Shown: positions 1 to 6,226 of the stretch, piece by piece
Position numbering within the stretch: position 1 is the first letter of the stretch
Layout of the letters: the number at the start of each line of letters is the position of its first letter
Assembly (NCBI GenBank): GCA_023432005.1
Contig: JAEYVF010000173.1
Coordinates: forward strand, 1 to 10,790
Length of the DNA stretch: 10,790 nucleotides
Direction of reading: 5' to 3'
Source of the DNA: Actinomycetes bacterium
GTDB taxonomy: Bacteria > Actinomycetota > Actinomycetes > Actinomycetales > Microbacteriaceae
The notes under the pieces: model-generated
What the model was told of the DNA's origin: nothing
The model's database searches: none
What the model saw: only the letters and a program-made list of their open reading frames with translations
Program-made: the position numbers and the translations under genes

Positions 1-196
1 TGACCGCCTGCGTCGGGTTCATGATGCGCGTGTAGATGTTGCCGAACTCGGCGAGCGCGAAGAGGTTCTTCGCGTGGTCGGCGTTGTTGAAGACGTACGA
101 CGTGGTCTTGTAGATCGGCGTCGCGCGTGCGTTGGTGACCGGGTCCGGCGCGGCGCCGGCGTGGATCTGCAGGGTCTCGAACTTCCAGTCCGACAT
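1..196 (-). CDS. metY: O-acetylhomoserine aminocarboxypropyltransferase (sulfhydrylase), 5' part only
   Basis: This is the N-terminal 65 codons of a PLP-dependent Cys/Met-metabolism enzyme; the rest lies beyond the left edge. The family condenses O-acetyl-L-homoserine with sulfide to give homocysteine in the direct-sulfhydrylation route to methionine, in the cytoplasm. The visible protein begins MSDWKFETLQIHAG, continues with PIYKTTSYVFNNADHA at about residues 27-42, and has FGNIYTRIMNPT at about 51-62. These blocks are characteristic of MetY N termini. The PLP lysine is not in the window. The ATG at 196 is chosen because AGGAG sits 6 nt upstream and it gives the canonical MSxxKFETLQ start. 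The gene has its own promoter and a hairpin in its leader. MetB/MetZ-type homologues are possible, but the N-terminal wording fits MetY best. High confidence in family, fair in exact substrate. Confidence 0.9.
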   Translation of the reverse strand, partial: MSDWKFETLQIHAGAAPDPVTNARATPIYKTTSYVFNNADHAKNLFALAEFGNIYTRIMNPTQAV

Positions 197-218
197 GGTT
201 CGCTCCTCGCTCGGGTCG

Positions 219-238
219 GCGGGCACCTTGCCGCCCGC
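219..238 (-). promoter_or_regulatory. Hairpin in the metY 5' leader
   Basis: Read on the minus strand, a perfect 6-bp GCGGGC/GCCCGC stem closes an 8-nt loop, GGCAAGGT. It lies between the predicted transcription start (near 241) and the metY Shine-Dalgarno. The leader is only about 45 nt, too short for a SAM-I or SAM-IV riboswitch, and the core elements of those classes are not seen. It may affect translation or transcript stability, or be incidental in GC-rich DNA. Confidence 0.4.
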
Positions 239-247
239 TTGCCGGGA

Positions 248-276
248 ACGTTACGTGCGCCCAGGTCAGGCGGCAA
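248..276 (-). promoter_or_regulatory. Predicted sigma-A promoter of metY
   Basis: On the minus strand a TTGCCG -35 box (271-276) is followed after exactly 17 nt by a TAACGT -10 box (248-253). This predicts a start near 241 and a leader of about 45 nt. Spacing and both hexamers fit the actinobacterial housekeeping pattern. It gives metY a promoter separate from the acyltransferase gene upstream. Confidence 0.55.
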
Positions 277-278
277 TT

Positions 279-295
279 CGCGACGAAACGCCGCG
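279..295 (-). terminator. Possible terminator hairpin after the acyltransferase gene
   Basis: On the minus strand CGCGGCG and CGTCGCG form a 7-bp stem with one G-U wobble around a TTT loop, about 24 nt past the acyltransferase stop and just before the metY -35 box. There is no U-tract, which is common in high-GC actinobacteria but makes the call uncertain. Confidence 0.35.
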
Positions 296-318
296 TCACA
301 TCCGCGTCTGCCGCTGCC

Positions 319-1428
319 TCAGGACGAACGGCGCGCGCCGGTGGGGTCGGTGCGCGACGCGGCGGGCGGGCGCTCGTCCCGTTCCGCGAAGATCCAGTTG
401 GGCTTGGGCTCGATGAGGGGGCGGAACACCCGCCGCACCCAGGGGCTCGAGAGCGCGACGGAGATCGCGAGGGAGGCGAACACCATCGTGAGCAGCCAGA
501 TCGCCGAGGAGTGGTCGTCCTTGAGCACCCCGGACTCGCGGATGGGATAGAGCACGAAGGAGTGCAGCAGGTAGACGTACATCGTGGCCTGGCCGAACCC
601 GGTGAAGAACGTCTGCCTGCGGGGCACGAGCGCGAAGAACGCCGCGCTCAGCAGCACGGCGAGGCCGATGAGCCCCAGCCGCAGCAGCCCCGCCCACCAG
701 ACGGGCTCGCCGAGATCCTGATACGAGTCGTCGTAGAAGAACCAGAAGCGCAGGTCGAAGTCGCGGAACTGCTGGATGTTGACGACGACGACCGCGAGCC
801 ACGCGGCCAGCACGGCCGCGGCGACGACCCGCACGCCCCACACCCCGCCCGTCGGCAGGCCGCGCCAGCGGTCGGCGATGGTCCACGAGCGCAGCTTCCA
901 GCCGAGCACGAAGAACGGCAGGATGCCGATCGCGCGCGAGAGCGAGAACGTCGAGTCGACGTTCGAGAGGAATCCCACGCCGACGGATGCGATGACGGCC
1001 CAGAACAGGGGCCAGCGCAGGAGCGCGAGGTAGGGGAGCACCGTGCGGAAGATCGCGAGCGCGAGCAGGAACCACAGCGTCCAGTGCGGCTCCGTCGGGT
1101 TGAACGCGTTCTTGCCCTCGACGAGCCACTGCACGAGCGACCAGATGCTCTGCATGATCACGTAGGGCAGCACGATGTCGGTGATCACCCGGCGCATCTG
1201 GCGGATCCCGGGAGGCGCCGCCTTCGAGAAGTAGCCCGACACGATGGCGAACGCGGGCATGTGGAAGGCGTAGATGAACAGGTAGAGCGTGAGCGCGTTG
1301 TCGGAGTCGCTCGTCTGGCGCTGGATCGCGTGGCCGATCACGACGAGCACGATGCACCCGAATCGCGCGTTGTCCCACAGCGGCACCCGCACGCGCGGCT
1401 TCGTCGGCACGGACGCGGTGTCGGTCAT
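319..1428 (-). CDS. Acyltransferase family 3 integral membrane protein (fucose 4-O-acetylase-like)
   Basis: The 369-residue protein belongs to the acyltransferase-3 family (PF01757), multi-pass inner-membrane enzymes that O-acylate sugars of surface polysaccharides, glycolipids or antibiotics. The hallmark N-terminal block is LWDNARFGCIVLVVIGH (17-33), with the conserved Arg22 and His33 in the R-x10-H arrangement. It is followed by FIYAFHMPAFAIVSGYFS (51-68). About ten hydrophobic segments follow, ending with FGQATMYVYLLHSFVL (278-293), and then a charged Pro/Arg-rich cytoplasmic tail (340-369). The compact, SGNH-lacking layout resembles NolL-type fucose acetylases more than large OafA fusions. 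The ATG at 1428 is preferred over an in-frame codon at 1470, because the longer form would run into the divergent SDR gene and because TACGCT lies exactly 6 nt upstream, indicating a leaderless mRNA. The acceptor cannot be read from sequence, and no glycan-biosynthesis genes are nearby. Confidence 0.85.
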   Translation of the reverse strand: MTDTASVPTKPRVRVPLWDNARFGCIVLVVIGHAIQRQTSDSDNALTLYLFIYAFHMPAFAIVSGYFSKAAPPGIRQMRRVITDIVLPYVIMQSIWSLVQWLVEGKNAFNPTEPHWTLWFLLALAIFRTVLPYLALLRWPLFWAVIASVGVGFLSNVDSTFSLSRAIGILPFFVLGWKLRSWTIADRWRGLPTGGVWGVRVVAAAVLAAWLAVVVVNIQQFRDFDLRFWFFYDDSYQDLGEPVWWAGLLRLGLIGLAVLLSAAFFALVPRRQTFFTGFGQATMYVYLLHSFVLYPIRESGVLKDDHSSAIWLLTMVFASLAISVALSSPWVRRVFRPLIEPKPNWIFAERDERPPAASRTDPTGARRSS

Positions 1429-1434
1429 CCGTCC

Positions 1435-1440
1435 AGCGTA
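1435..1440 (-). promoter_or_regulatory. -10 box of a leaderless promoter for the acyltransferase gene
   Basis: TACGCT on the minus strand is separated from the ATG at 1428 by 6 nt (GGACGG). This places the transcription start at or next to the start codon. No good -35 box is seen, and the spacer gives no strong Shine-Dalgarno. Confidence 0.5.
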
Positions 1441-1451
1441 GGCGGCGAAGG

Positions 1452-1457
1452 TAGCGT
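1452..1457 (+). promoter_or_regulatory. -10 box of a leaderless promoter for the SDR gene
   Basis: TAGCGT is followed by 6 nt (TGCCCC) and then the SDR ATG at 1464. There is no Shine-Dalgarno in the spacer. The box is only 11 nt from the opposite-strand -10 box at 1435-1440, so the two promoters must occupy the same DNA. Confidence 0.55.
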
Positions 1458-1463
1458 TGCCCC

Positions 1464-2234
1464 ATGGCATATCGCGTGGTCGTGACGGGGGCGAGCTCGG
1501 GCATCGGGGAGGCGACGGCTCGGCTCTTCGCCGCCCGCGGGTGGGACGTGATCGGCGTCGCGCGCCGCGCGGAGCGGCTCGAGGCGCTCGCGGCCGAGGG
1601 AGTGCTGACGCCCATCGTCGCGGATGTGACGGTCGAGGCGGACGTCGCCCGCGTCCGCTCCGAGGTCGAGGCGGGCGGCCCGGTGCACGCGCTCGTCAAC
1701 AACGCGGGCGGCGCCTTCGGCACCGAGAGCGTCGAGGACGCCGTCATCGACGATTGGCGCGCCATGTTCGAGGTGAACGTGCTCGGCACGCAGCGGATGA
1801 TCGCGGCGCTGCTCCCGTCGCTCCGGGCCGGCTCGGTCGAGCGCGGCTCCGGCGACATCGTCGCGGTGACCTCGATCGCGGGCCACACGGTCTACCTGGG
1901 CGGCGGCGGGTACAACGCCGCGAAGCACGCGGAGCACGCGCTCATGGCGGTGCTGCGCCTCGAGCTCGGCGGCGAGCCGCTGCGGGTGATCGAGATCGCC
2001 CCCGGCATGGTCAAGACCGACTTCTCGCTCGTGCGCTACCGCGGCGATCAGGCGGCCGCCGATGCAGTCTACGCGGGGGTCGAGAACCCGCTCCGCGCCG
2101 ACGACATCGCCGAGACGATCGTGCACGCCGTCGAGCTGCCGAGCCATGTCGACCTCGACCTCGTGATCGTGAAGCCCGTGGCGCAATCGGCCGTGCGCAC
2201 GATCCACAAGGGACAGCTCACTCCGAAGGGCTGA
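1464..2234 (+). CDS. Short-chain dehydrogenase/reductase (classical SDR)
   Basis: This 256-residue protein is a complete classical SDR, a family of cytoplasmic NAD(P)-dependent oxidoreductases acting on alcohols, ketones or hydroxy acids. The Rossmann dinucleotide motif is TGASSGIG (8-15). ADV (53-55) follows strand 3, NNAG is at 79-82, and the catalytic set is Asn105, Ser137 (VTSIAG), Tyr150 and Lys154 (YNAAK). The APGMVKTDF block (179-187) follows the active site. Two arginines (ARR, 33-35) after the second strand suggest NADPH preference, as in YdfG/Bdh-type enzymes. The ATG start sits exactly one Rossmann lead-in upstream of the motif and 6 nt behind TAGCGT, indicating a leaderless transcript. 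The stop is separated from the convergent MFS gene by a single base. Substrate is unknown. Confidence 0.9.
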   Translation: MAYRVVVTGASSGIGEATARLFAARGWDVIGVARRAERLEALAAEGVLTPIVADVTVEADVARVRSEVEAGGPVHALVNNAGGAFGTESVEDAVIDDWRAMFEVNVLGTQRMIAALLPSLRAGSVERGSGDIVAVTSIAGHTVYLGGGGYNAAKHAEHALMAVLRLELGGEPLRVIEIAPGMVKTDFSLVRYRGDQAAADAVYAGVENPLRADDIAETIVHAVELPSHVDLDLVIVKPVAQSAVRTIHKGQLTPKG

Positions 2235-2235
2235 G

Positions 2236-3726
2236 TCAGCCGCGCTCCACCGCGGGGAGCAGCTCCTCCTCCACATCGGCGAAGGCGAGCCTCGGCACGA
2301 AGAACAGCAGGACCATCGCGATGAGGGCGCCGCCGCCGCAGATCGCCCAGACCGTCATGTAGCCCGCGAGGGGCGCGACGGTCGTCTCGGCGACATCCGC
2401 GGCCGCCGTCACGAGCACGACGCCGAAGATCGCCGAGGCGAACGCCCCGCCGATCGTCTTCGTCGTGTTCGTCATGCCGGATGCGACGCCCGTCTGGCCC
2501 ACCGGCGCCGCCGCAGCCGCGGCAGCCGGGAGCGCCGCGACGAGCGCGCCCGATCCGAGACCCGCGACGACCATGTTCGCGACGACCTGCCACACCTCGG
2601 TGTGGAAGGGGAGGAACGCCAGATAGCCGACGGCGACGAGAGCCGTCGCGACGATGAGCGCGAGCCGCGGCGCGACACCGCGCGAGATCGCGGAGAAGAG
2701 CAGAGCGCCGATGATCATCGCCACGAGGTACGCGCCCACCAGGTACGAGCGGGTGTCCTCGTCGAGGCCCAGCCCGTAGCCGTGCACCGCGGGGTCGGTC
2801 GCCGAGAAGGTCAGCAGCGGCGCCTGCGCGCCGAGCACGCTGATGCCGAAGAGGGCCGCCGTGACGAGCACGGGCCACATGGCGGGCTGTCGCATGACCC
2901 GCAGATCGATCGCCGGATCGGGATGGCGCAGCTCCCAGCGGCCGAAGGCGTAGAGCACCGCGGCGCCCACCGCGACCGCGATCACGAGCGCCACGACACG
3001 CGTCTCCATGGAGACCACGAGGTCGCCGATGGTCGAGATCCGCAGGAAGACGAGGCCGGCCGTGATGACGAGCAGCCCCGCCGACAGCAGCGCGAATCCG
3101 ACCCCGTCGAGACGGCGCCGCCCCTGGGGCTCGGACTCCGGCACGCCGAACAGGATCGCGAAGAACACGAGCGTCACGGCGATCGCCGGCACGAAGAGGG
3201 TGAGCGTGAGGTCGCCGCCGACGGCGCGGAAGACGCGGCTCGCGCCGAGGGCGCCGATGATCGCGCCCGCCTCGAGAGCCACGACGAGGAACCCCGCGGC
3301 GCGGCGGGTCTGCGAGCGACCTGAGCCGCTGCGGCGTCCGCGGTCGAAGATGAGGGCGACCTCGAGCGGCAGCCACACGACGTAGAACGCCTGGAGCGAC
3401 CAGGCGATGAGGAACGTCGTGAAGTCGGCCGCGACGGCGAGCCACCAGGTGGCACCGGCCGTGAGCGCGGTCGTCACGAGCAGCATCCGCTTGTGCCCGT
3501 ACATGTCGCCGAGCTTCGAGAACACGGGCACCGCGATCGCCGACAGCAGCAGCTGCGCCGCCTCGAACCAGTTGAAGTCGCCGTCGTGGATCTCGAGGTG
3601 GCGCACGATGTTGGGGATCAGGGGCACGTAGAACCCCTGCAGGATGCCGCTCGTCAGCTCGACGAGGAAGAGGTAGCCGATGAGGGAGAACGTGATCGCG
3701 GAGGCAGTGCGGGCTCGGGTCGCCAT
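2236..3726 (-). CDS. MFS transporter, 14-TM drug:H+ antiporter-like (DHA2 type)
   Basis: This 496-residue polytopic membrane protein has roughly 14 hydrophobic segments, the size and layout of the DHA2 branch of the major facilitator superfamily, whose members export drugs or other compounds using the proton gradient. The loop 2-3 motif A appears as KLGDMYGHKRMLL (71-83). A glycine-rich motif-C-like stretch, LEAGAIIGALGA (151-162), lies in the fifth helix and is typical of antiporters. A basic loop (129-142, RGRRSGSGRSQTRR) follows. A run of seven alanines (401-407) lies in or next to a late helix. The C-terminal tail ends acidic. The start ATG is 6 nt behind TAGCAT, suggesting a leaderless mRNA. 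It is divergent from the S51/ung unit and convergent with the SDR gene. Substrate cannot be predicted. Confidence 0.85.
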   Translation of the reverse strand: MATRARTASAITFSLIGYLFLVELTSGILQGFYVPLIPNIVRHLEIHDGDFNWFEAAQLLLSAIAVPVFSKLGDMYGHKRMLLVTTALTAGATWWLAVAADFTTFLIAWSLQAFYVVWLPLEVALIFDRGRRSGSGRSQTRRAAGFLVVALEAGAIIGALGASRVFRAVGGDLTLTLFVPAIAVTLVFFAILFGVPESEPQGRRRLDGVGFALLSAGLLVITAGLVFLRISTIGDLVVSMETRVVALVIAVAVGAAVLYAFGRWELRHPDPAIDLRVMRQPAMWPVLVTAALFGISVLGAQAPLLTFSATDPAVHGYGLGLDEDTRSYLVGAYLVAMIIGALLFSAISRGVAPRLALIVATALVAVGYLAFLPFHTEVWQVVANMVVAGLGSGALVAALPAAAAAAAPVGQTGVASGMTNTTKTIGGAFASAIFGVVLVTAAADVAETTVAPLAGYMTVWAICGGGALIAMVLLFFVPRLAFADVEEELLPAVERG

Positions 3727-3732
3727 GATCGG

Positions 3733-3738
3733 ATGCTA
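3733..3738 (-). promoter_or_regulatory. -10 box of a leaderless promoter for the MFS gene
   Basis: TAGCAT on the minus strand is followed by CCGATC (6 nt) and the MFS ATG at 3726. No Shine-Dalgarno is present. The position where the divergent promoter would have its -35 box coincides with this hexamer. Confidence 0.5.
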
Positions 3739-3756
3739 GACCCCGCGAGGGGTGGG

Positions 3757-3762
3757 TACCGT
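3757..3762 (+). promoter_or_regulatory. -10 box of a leaderless promoter for the small ORF / S51 / ung unit
   Basis: TACCGT is followed by TGAGGC (6 nt) and an ATG at 3769. The box therefore points to the 27-codon small ORF as the first translated element of the transcript, not to the peptidase gene 80 nt further on. Confidence 0.5.
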
Positions 3763-3768
3763 TGAGGC

Positions 3769-3852
3769 ATGGCGGTTGCGGAACGCGAGATCCTCGACGG
3801 CGGGCCCTCCGGGCGGGCGTCGCGCGGGCTCGCCTGGAGCGCGGACGCGTGA
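3769..3852 (+). CDS. 27-codon leaderless small ORF upstream of the S51 peptidase gene
   Basis: This ORF starts at an ATG placed exactly 6 nt after TACCGT and stops with the TGA at 3850-3852, overlapping the GTG start of the next gene in a GTGA. The predicted peptide has 27 residues, starts MAVAEREILDGG and ends LAWSADA. It is polar, has no signal or membrane segment, and shows no run of a single amino acid that would indicate a classical attenuator. I do not recognise it. The promoter spacing and stop/start overlap suggest it is translated and may pass ribosomes to the peptidase gene. It could instead be a chance reading frame in a short 5' leader. Conservation of the reading frame would decide. 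Confidence 0.4.
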   Translation: MAVAEREILDGGPSGRASRGLAWSADA

Positions 3853-4574
3853 GCGTCCACCTCGTGGGGGGCGGCTGGTCTCCCGAGGGCGATCCCGAGG
3901 TGACGACGGCCTTCCTCTCCGAGACGGCCGTGCGCGCGACGGCGAGCGGCCGTGCGGTGCCGCGTGTCGGCATCCTCATCGTCGTGGATGGCGAGACCCC
4001 CTCGCCGGAGTACCGAGCGGGGTACCCGGAGTCGCTCCGCCGCGTGGCCGCGTGCGACCCGGTCGTGACCGTCCTCTCCTCGGGCGAGACGTTCCCGGCG
4101 AGCGTGCTCACCGACATCGACGGGCTCCTCGTGGGCGGCGGGCTCACCCCCGCCTACCACGCGGCCGTCGATCCGCTCGTGGAGGAGATCCGCCTGCTCG
4201 TCGCCGACGGCCTCCCGTACCTCGGTTTCTCGGCCGGGGCGATGATCGCCGCGGATCGCGCGATCGTGGGCGGCTGGCGCATCAACGGCATCGCCGTGTG
4301 CCCTGAGGAGACCGCGGAGGACCTCGAGGAGGTCACGGTCGTCGAGGGCCTCGGTCTCGTGGATCTCGCCATCGACGTGCACGCCGCGCAGTGGGGCACG
4401 CTCAGCCGGCTCGTCGCGGCGACCGAGGCGGGACTCGTCGACGGCGGCGTCGCGATCGACGAGAAGACCGTCCTCGTCGTGGGCGACGACGGCTTCGCGG
4501 TGTTCGGCGAGGGCAGTGTCTGGCAGGTGCTCGACGAGCCGGCCGGAGTCATCGTGGGCACACTCGGGGCATGA
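3849..4574 (+). CDS. Peptidase S51-like / type 1 glutamine amidotransferase-like protein
   Basis: The 241-residue protein matches the peptidase E/cyanophycinase (S51) fold, whose members are Ser-His serine hydrolases that cleave Asp-containing dipeptides or related substrates. The start is VSVHLVGGGW. LLVGGGLTPAYH (93-104) corresponds to the oxyanion/GGGN region, and YLGFSAGAMIAA (124-135) carries the nucleophile elbow with Ser128. DVHAAQWGTLSRL (176-188) holds the likely catalytic His178, matching the PHF-x-QRG-RL block of relatives. The usual GGGN is GGGL here, so substrate may differ from true peptidase E. GTG 3849 is chosen because GGAG lies 9 nt upstream and it begins at the first beta strand; in-frame extensions upstream read as arginine-rich noise. 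It overlaps the small ORF before it and ung after it by 4 nt each, so translation is probably coupled. Cytoplasmic; function in vivo unknown. Confidence 0.8.
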   Translation: MSVHLVGGGWSPEGDPEVTTAFLSETAVRATASGRAVPRVGILIVVDGETPSPEYRAGYPESLRRVAACDPVVTVLSSGETFPASVLTDIDGLLVGGGLTPAYHAAVDPLVEEIRLLVADGLPYLGFSAGAMIAADRAIVGGWRINGIAVCPEETAEDLEEVTVVEGLGLVDLAIDVHAAQWGTLSRLVAATEAGLVDGGVAIDEKTVLVVGDDGFAVFGEGSVWQVLDEPAGVIVGTLGA

Positions 4575-5266
4575 GCGCGCCGCGGCCGCTCGCCGAGCTC
4601 GTCGACCCGGGGTGGGCCTCGGCCCTCGAGCCCGTCGCGCCGCAGATCGCGCGGATGGGCGAGCTGCTGCGCGCCGAGGTCGCGGCGGGGCGCCCGTACC
4701 TCCCGGCAGGGGCGAACGTGCTGCGGGCCTTCGCCCAGCCGTTCGACGACGTCCGCGTGCTCATCGTCGGGCAGGACCCGTATCCCACGCCCGGTCATCC
4801 GATCGGGCTGTCGTTCGCCGTCGAGCGCCACGTGCGTCCCATCCCGCGGAGCCTGCAGAACATCTACACGGAGCTCGCCGTCGACCTCGGCGTGACCCCG
4901 CCCGAGCACGGAGACCTGTCGGGGTGGAGCGGTCAGGGGGTCATGCTGCTCAACCGCGTGCTCACGGTGCGCGCGGGCGCATCGGGCTCGCACCGCGGCA
5001 TGGGGTGGGAGGCCGTGACCGAGCACGCCATCCGGGCGCTCGTCGCGCGCGGCACCCCGCTCGTCGCGATCCTGTGGGGTCGGGATGCGGGCACGCTGCG
5101 GCCGCTGCTCGGCGACACGCCCGTCATCGCGTCCGCCCACCCGAGCCCGCTCTCGGCGCACAACGGGTTCTTCGGATCGCGACCGTTCAGCCGGGCGAAC
5201 ACCCTGCTGAGCGAGGCGGGAGCTCAGCCCGTCGACTGGGACCTGCGAGCGCTCGACGCCTCCTGA
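4571..5266 (+). CDS. ung: Uracil-DNA glycosylase, family 1
   Basis: This 231-residue enzyme excises uracil from DNA, starting base-excision repair of deaminated cytosine or misincorporated dUMP. The water-activating motif is GQDPYP (67-72, catalytic Asp69), followed by TPGHPIGLSFAV (73-84). The uracil-binding region has LLNRVLTVRAGASGSHRGMGW (126-146), with the conserved Asn128. The DNA-intercalation loop is HPSPLSAHNGFFGSRPFS (190-207), with catalytic His190. The GQDPYP form, with Pro where E. coli has His, is the usual one in actinobacteria. Length is typical. The ATG at 4571 overlaps the stop of the S51 gene (ATGA), so the two genes are co-transcribed and probably translationally coupled. 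A GC-rich hairpin follows 2 nt after the stop codon. Confidence 0.95.
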   Translation: MSAPRPLAELVDPGWASALEPVAPQIARMGELLRAEVAAGRPYLPAGANVLRAFAQPFDDVRVLIVGQDPYPTPGHPIGLSFAVERHVRPIPRSLQNIYTELAVDLGVTPPEHGDLSGWSGQGVMLLNRVLTVRAGASGSHRGMGWEAVTEHAIRALVARGTPLVAILWGRDAGTLRPLLGDTPVIASAHPSPLSAHNGFFGSRPFSRANTLLSEAGAQPVDWDLRALDAS

Positions 5267-5268
5267 CC

Positions 5269-5296
5269 CGCGTCTCCGTCGCAGGGCGGAGGCGCG
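5269..5296 (+). terminator. GC-rich hairpin after ung, probable terminator
   Basis: CGCGTCTCCG (5269-5278) pairs with CGGAGGCGCG (5287-5296) over 10 bp, with one U-G wobble and an 8-nt loop. It starts 2 nt after the ung stop codon and ends before the -10 box of the next gene. There is no U-tract, so it would be an I-shaped or factor-assisted terminator of the kind reported for actinobacteria. Confidence 0.5.
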
Positions 5297-5313
5297 CCCC
5301 CCGCCCGTGTCGG

Positions 5314-5319
5314 TAGCGT
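5314..5319 (+). promoter_or_regulatory. -10 box of a leaderless promoter for the ABC-GNAT-VOC unit
   Basis: TAGCGT is followed by 7 nt (GGGCGCC) and the ATG at 5327. The same hexamer precedes the SDR gene. It supports the ATG over the in-frame GTG at 5318, which lies inside this box. Confidence 0.5.
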
Positions 5320-5326
5320 GGGCGCC

Positions 5327-6226
5327 ATGGCCGGGCCCGTCATCGAGATCCAATCCCTGACCAAGCGGTTCGGCGGCACGACAGCCGTCGACGATCTGAG
5401 CTTCCGTGTCGAGCCGGGGGTCGTCACGGGCTTCCTCGGGCCCAACGGCGCGGGGAAGACCACGACGCTGCGCTCGCTCGTGGGCCTCGTGCGCCCCACG
5501 AGCGGGCGGGCGACCTTCGACGGGCGCAGCTACGCCGAGCTCGACGCGCCGCTGCGTACTGTCGGCACGGCGCTCGAGGCCGCGAGCTTCCACCCCGGCC
5601 GCACGGGCCGCGATCACCTGAGGGTCATGGGGGCCGCCGCCCGTATCCCGTCGGCGCGCGTCGACGAGGTGCTCGCGTGGGTCGGGCTCTCGGATGCCGC
5701 CCGGCGCCGTGTGGGCGGCTACTCGCTCGGCATGCGTCAGCGGCTCGGCCTCGCGGCCGCCCTGCTCGGCGACCCCGGCGCCCTCGTGCTCGACGAGCCC
5801 ATCAACGGCCTCGACCCCGAGGGCATCCGCTGGATCCGCGTCTTCCTGCGGGATCTCGCGGCCGAGGGGCGCACGGTGCTCGTCTCGTCGCACCTCCTGA
5901 GCGAGGTGCAGCAGACGGTCGACCGCGTCGTCATCATCTCGCACGGCAAGCTCGCCTACGAGGGCACGCTCGACGGCCTCGCGAACGGGGCGATCGCGCG
6001 CGTGCACGTCGACGCCGTCGACCGCGAGGCGCTCGCCCGCGCGCTTCAGGCGGCGGGTGCGCAGGTCGAGGTCGCCCCGGACGGCCTCCACGTGAGCGGC
6101 CTCGACGCCGACGCGATCGGGCGCCACGCGCTCACCGCCGGTGTGCCCTTGCGCCTCCTGGTGCCGCAGAGGGAGGGGCTCGAGGACGTCTTCCTCGGGA
6201 TCGTCGGAGAGGGGGAGATCCGCTGA
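5327..6226 (+). CDS. ABC transporter ATP-binding protein, LanF/BcrA-like with E-loop
   Basis: This 299-residue ATPase should energise the membrane protein encoded immediately after it. Walker A is GPNGAGKTT (38-46), the signature is YSLGMRQRLG (132-141) in place of LSGGQ, Walker B is ALVLDEP (152-158), the D-loop is NGLD (160-163), and the H-loop is SSHLLSE (187-193, His189). The Q-loop position has Glu84 (TALEAASFHPGRTGRDHL), the E-loop variant known from lantibiotic-immunity LanF proteins and also common in actinobacterial drug-ABC-like ATPases. The region after about residue 215 is an extra C-terminal domain typical of the BcrA/NatA group. The ATG at 5327 is favoured by TAGCGT 7 nt upstream. 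The stop overlaps the permease start by one base (TGATG). A role in exporting or sensing a peptide or antibiotic is inference only. Confidence 0.9.
   Translation: MAGPVIEIQSLTKRFGGTTAVDDLSFRVEPGVVTGFLGPNGAGKTTTLRSLVGLVRPTSGRATFDGRSYAELDAPLRTVGTALEAASFHPGRTGRDHLRVMGAAARIPSARVDEVLAWVGLSDAARRRVGGYSLGMRQRLGLAAALLGDPGALVLDEPINGLDPEGIRWIRVFLRDLAAEGRTVLVSSHLLSEVQQTVDRVVIISHGKLAYEGTLDGLANGAIARVHVDAVDREALARALQAAGAQVEVAPDGLHVSGLDADAIGRHALTAGVPLRLLVPQREGLEDVFLGIVGEGEIR

Noticed and set aside
197..300. SAM riboswitch upstream of metY
   Set aside because: Some words (GGCAAGGTGCC) recall SAM-I fragments, but the promoter leaves only about 45 nt of leader and the multi-helix core cannot be formed.
511..1485. 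Plus-strand open frame of 324 codons opposite the acyltransferase gene
   Set aside because: Its composition (runs of Arg, Glu, Asp, His and Pro) is that of an antisense shadow, while the minus-strand protein has clear family motifs.
2505..2527. GCC/GCA-rich tract in the MFS gene as a tandem repeat
   Set aside because: It encodes seven alanines with mixed codons in or next to a late helix; no exact repeated unit longer than a codon was seen.
3762..3848. Upstream extension of the S51 peptidase to TTG 3762
   Set aside because: The extension is arginine-rich without family similarity and its start lies inside the -10 box; GTG 3849 has a Shine-Dalgarno and the correct first strand.
2069..4147. 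Minus-strand 692-codon open frame overlapping the MFS gene in another frame
   Set aside because: Arginine-rich shadow frame; the MFS reading frame over the same DNA has helices and motif A.
5677..6225. Upstream extension of the ABC-2 permease frame
   Set aside because: The extra codons are an Arg/Pro-rich shadow of the ATPase gene. The TGATG overlap and strong Shine-Dalgarno mark the start at 6226.
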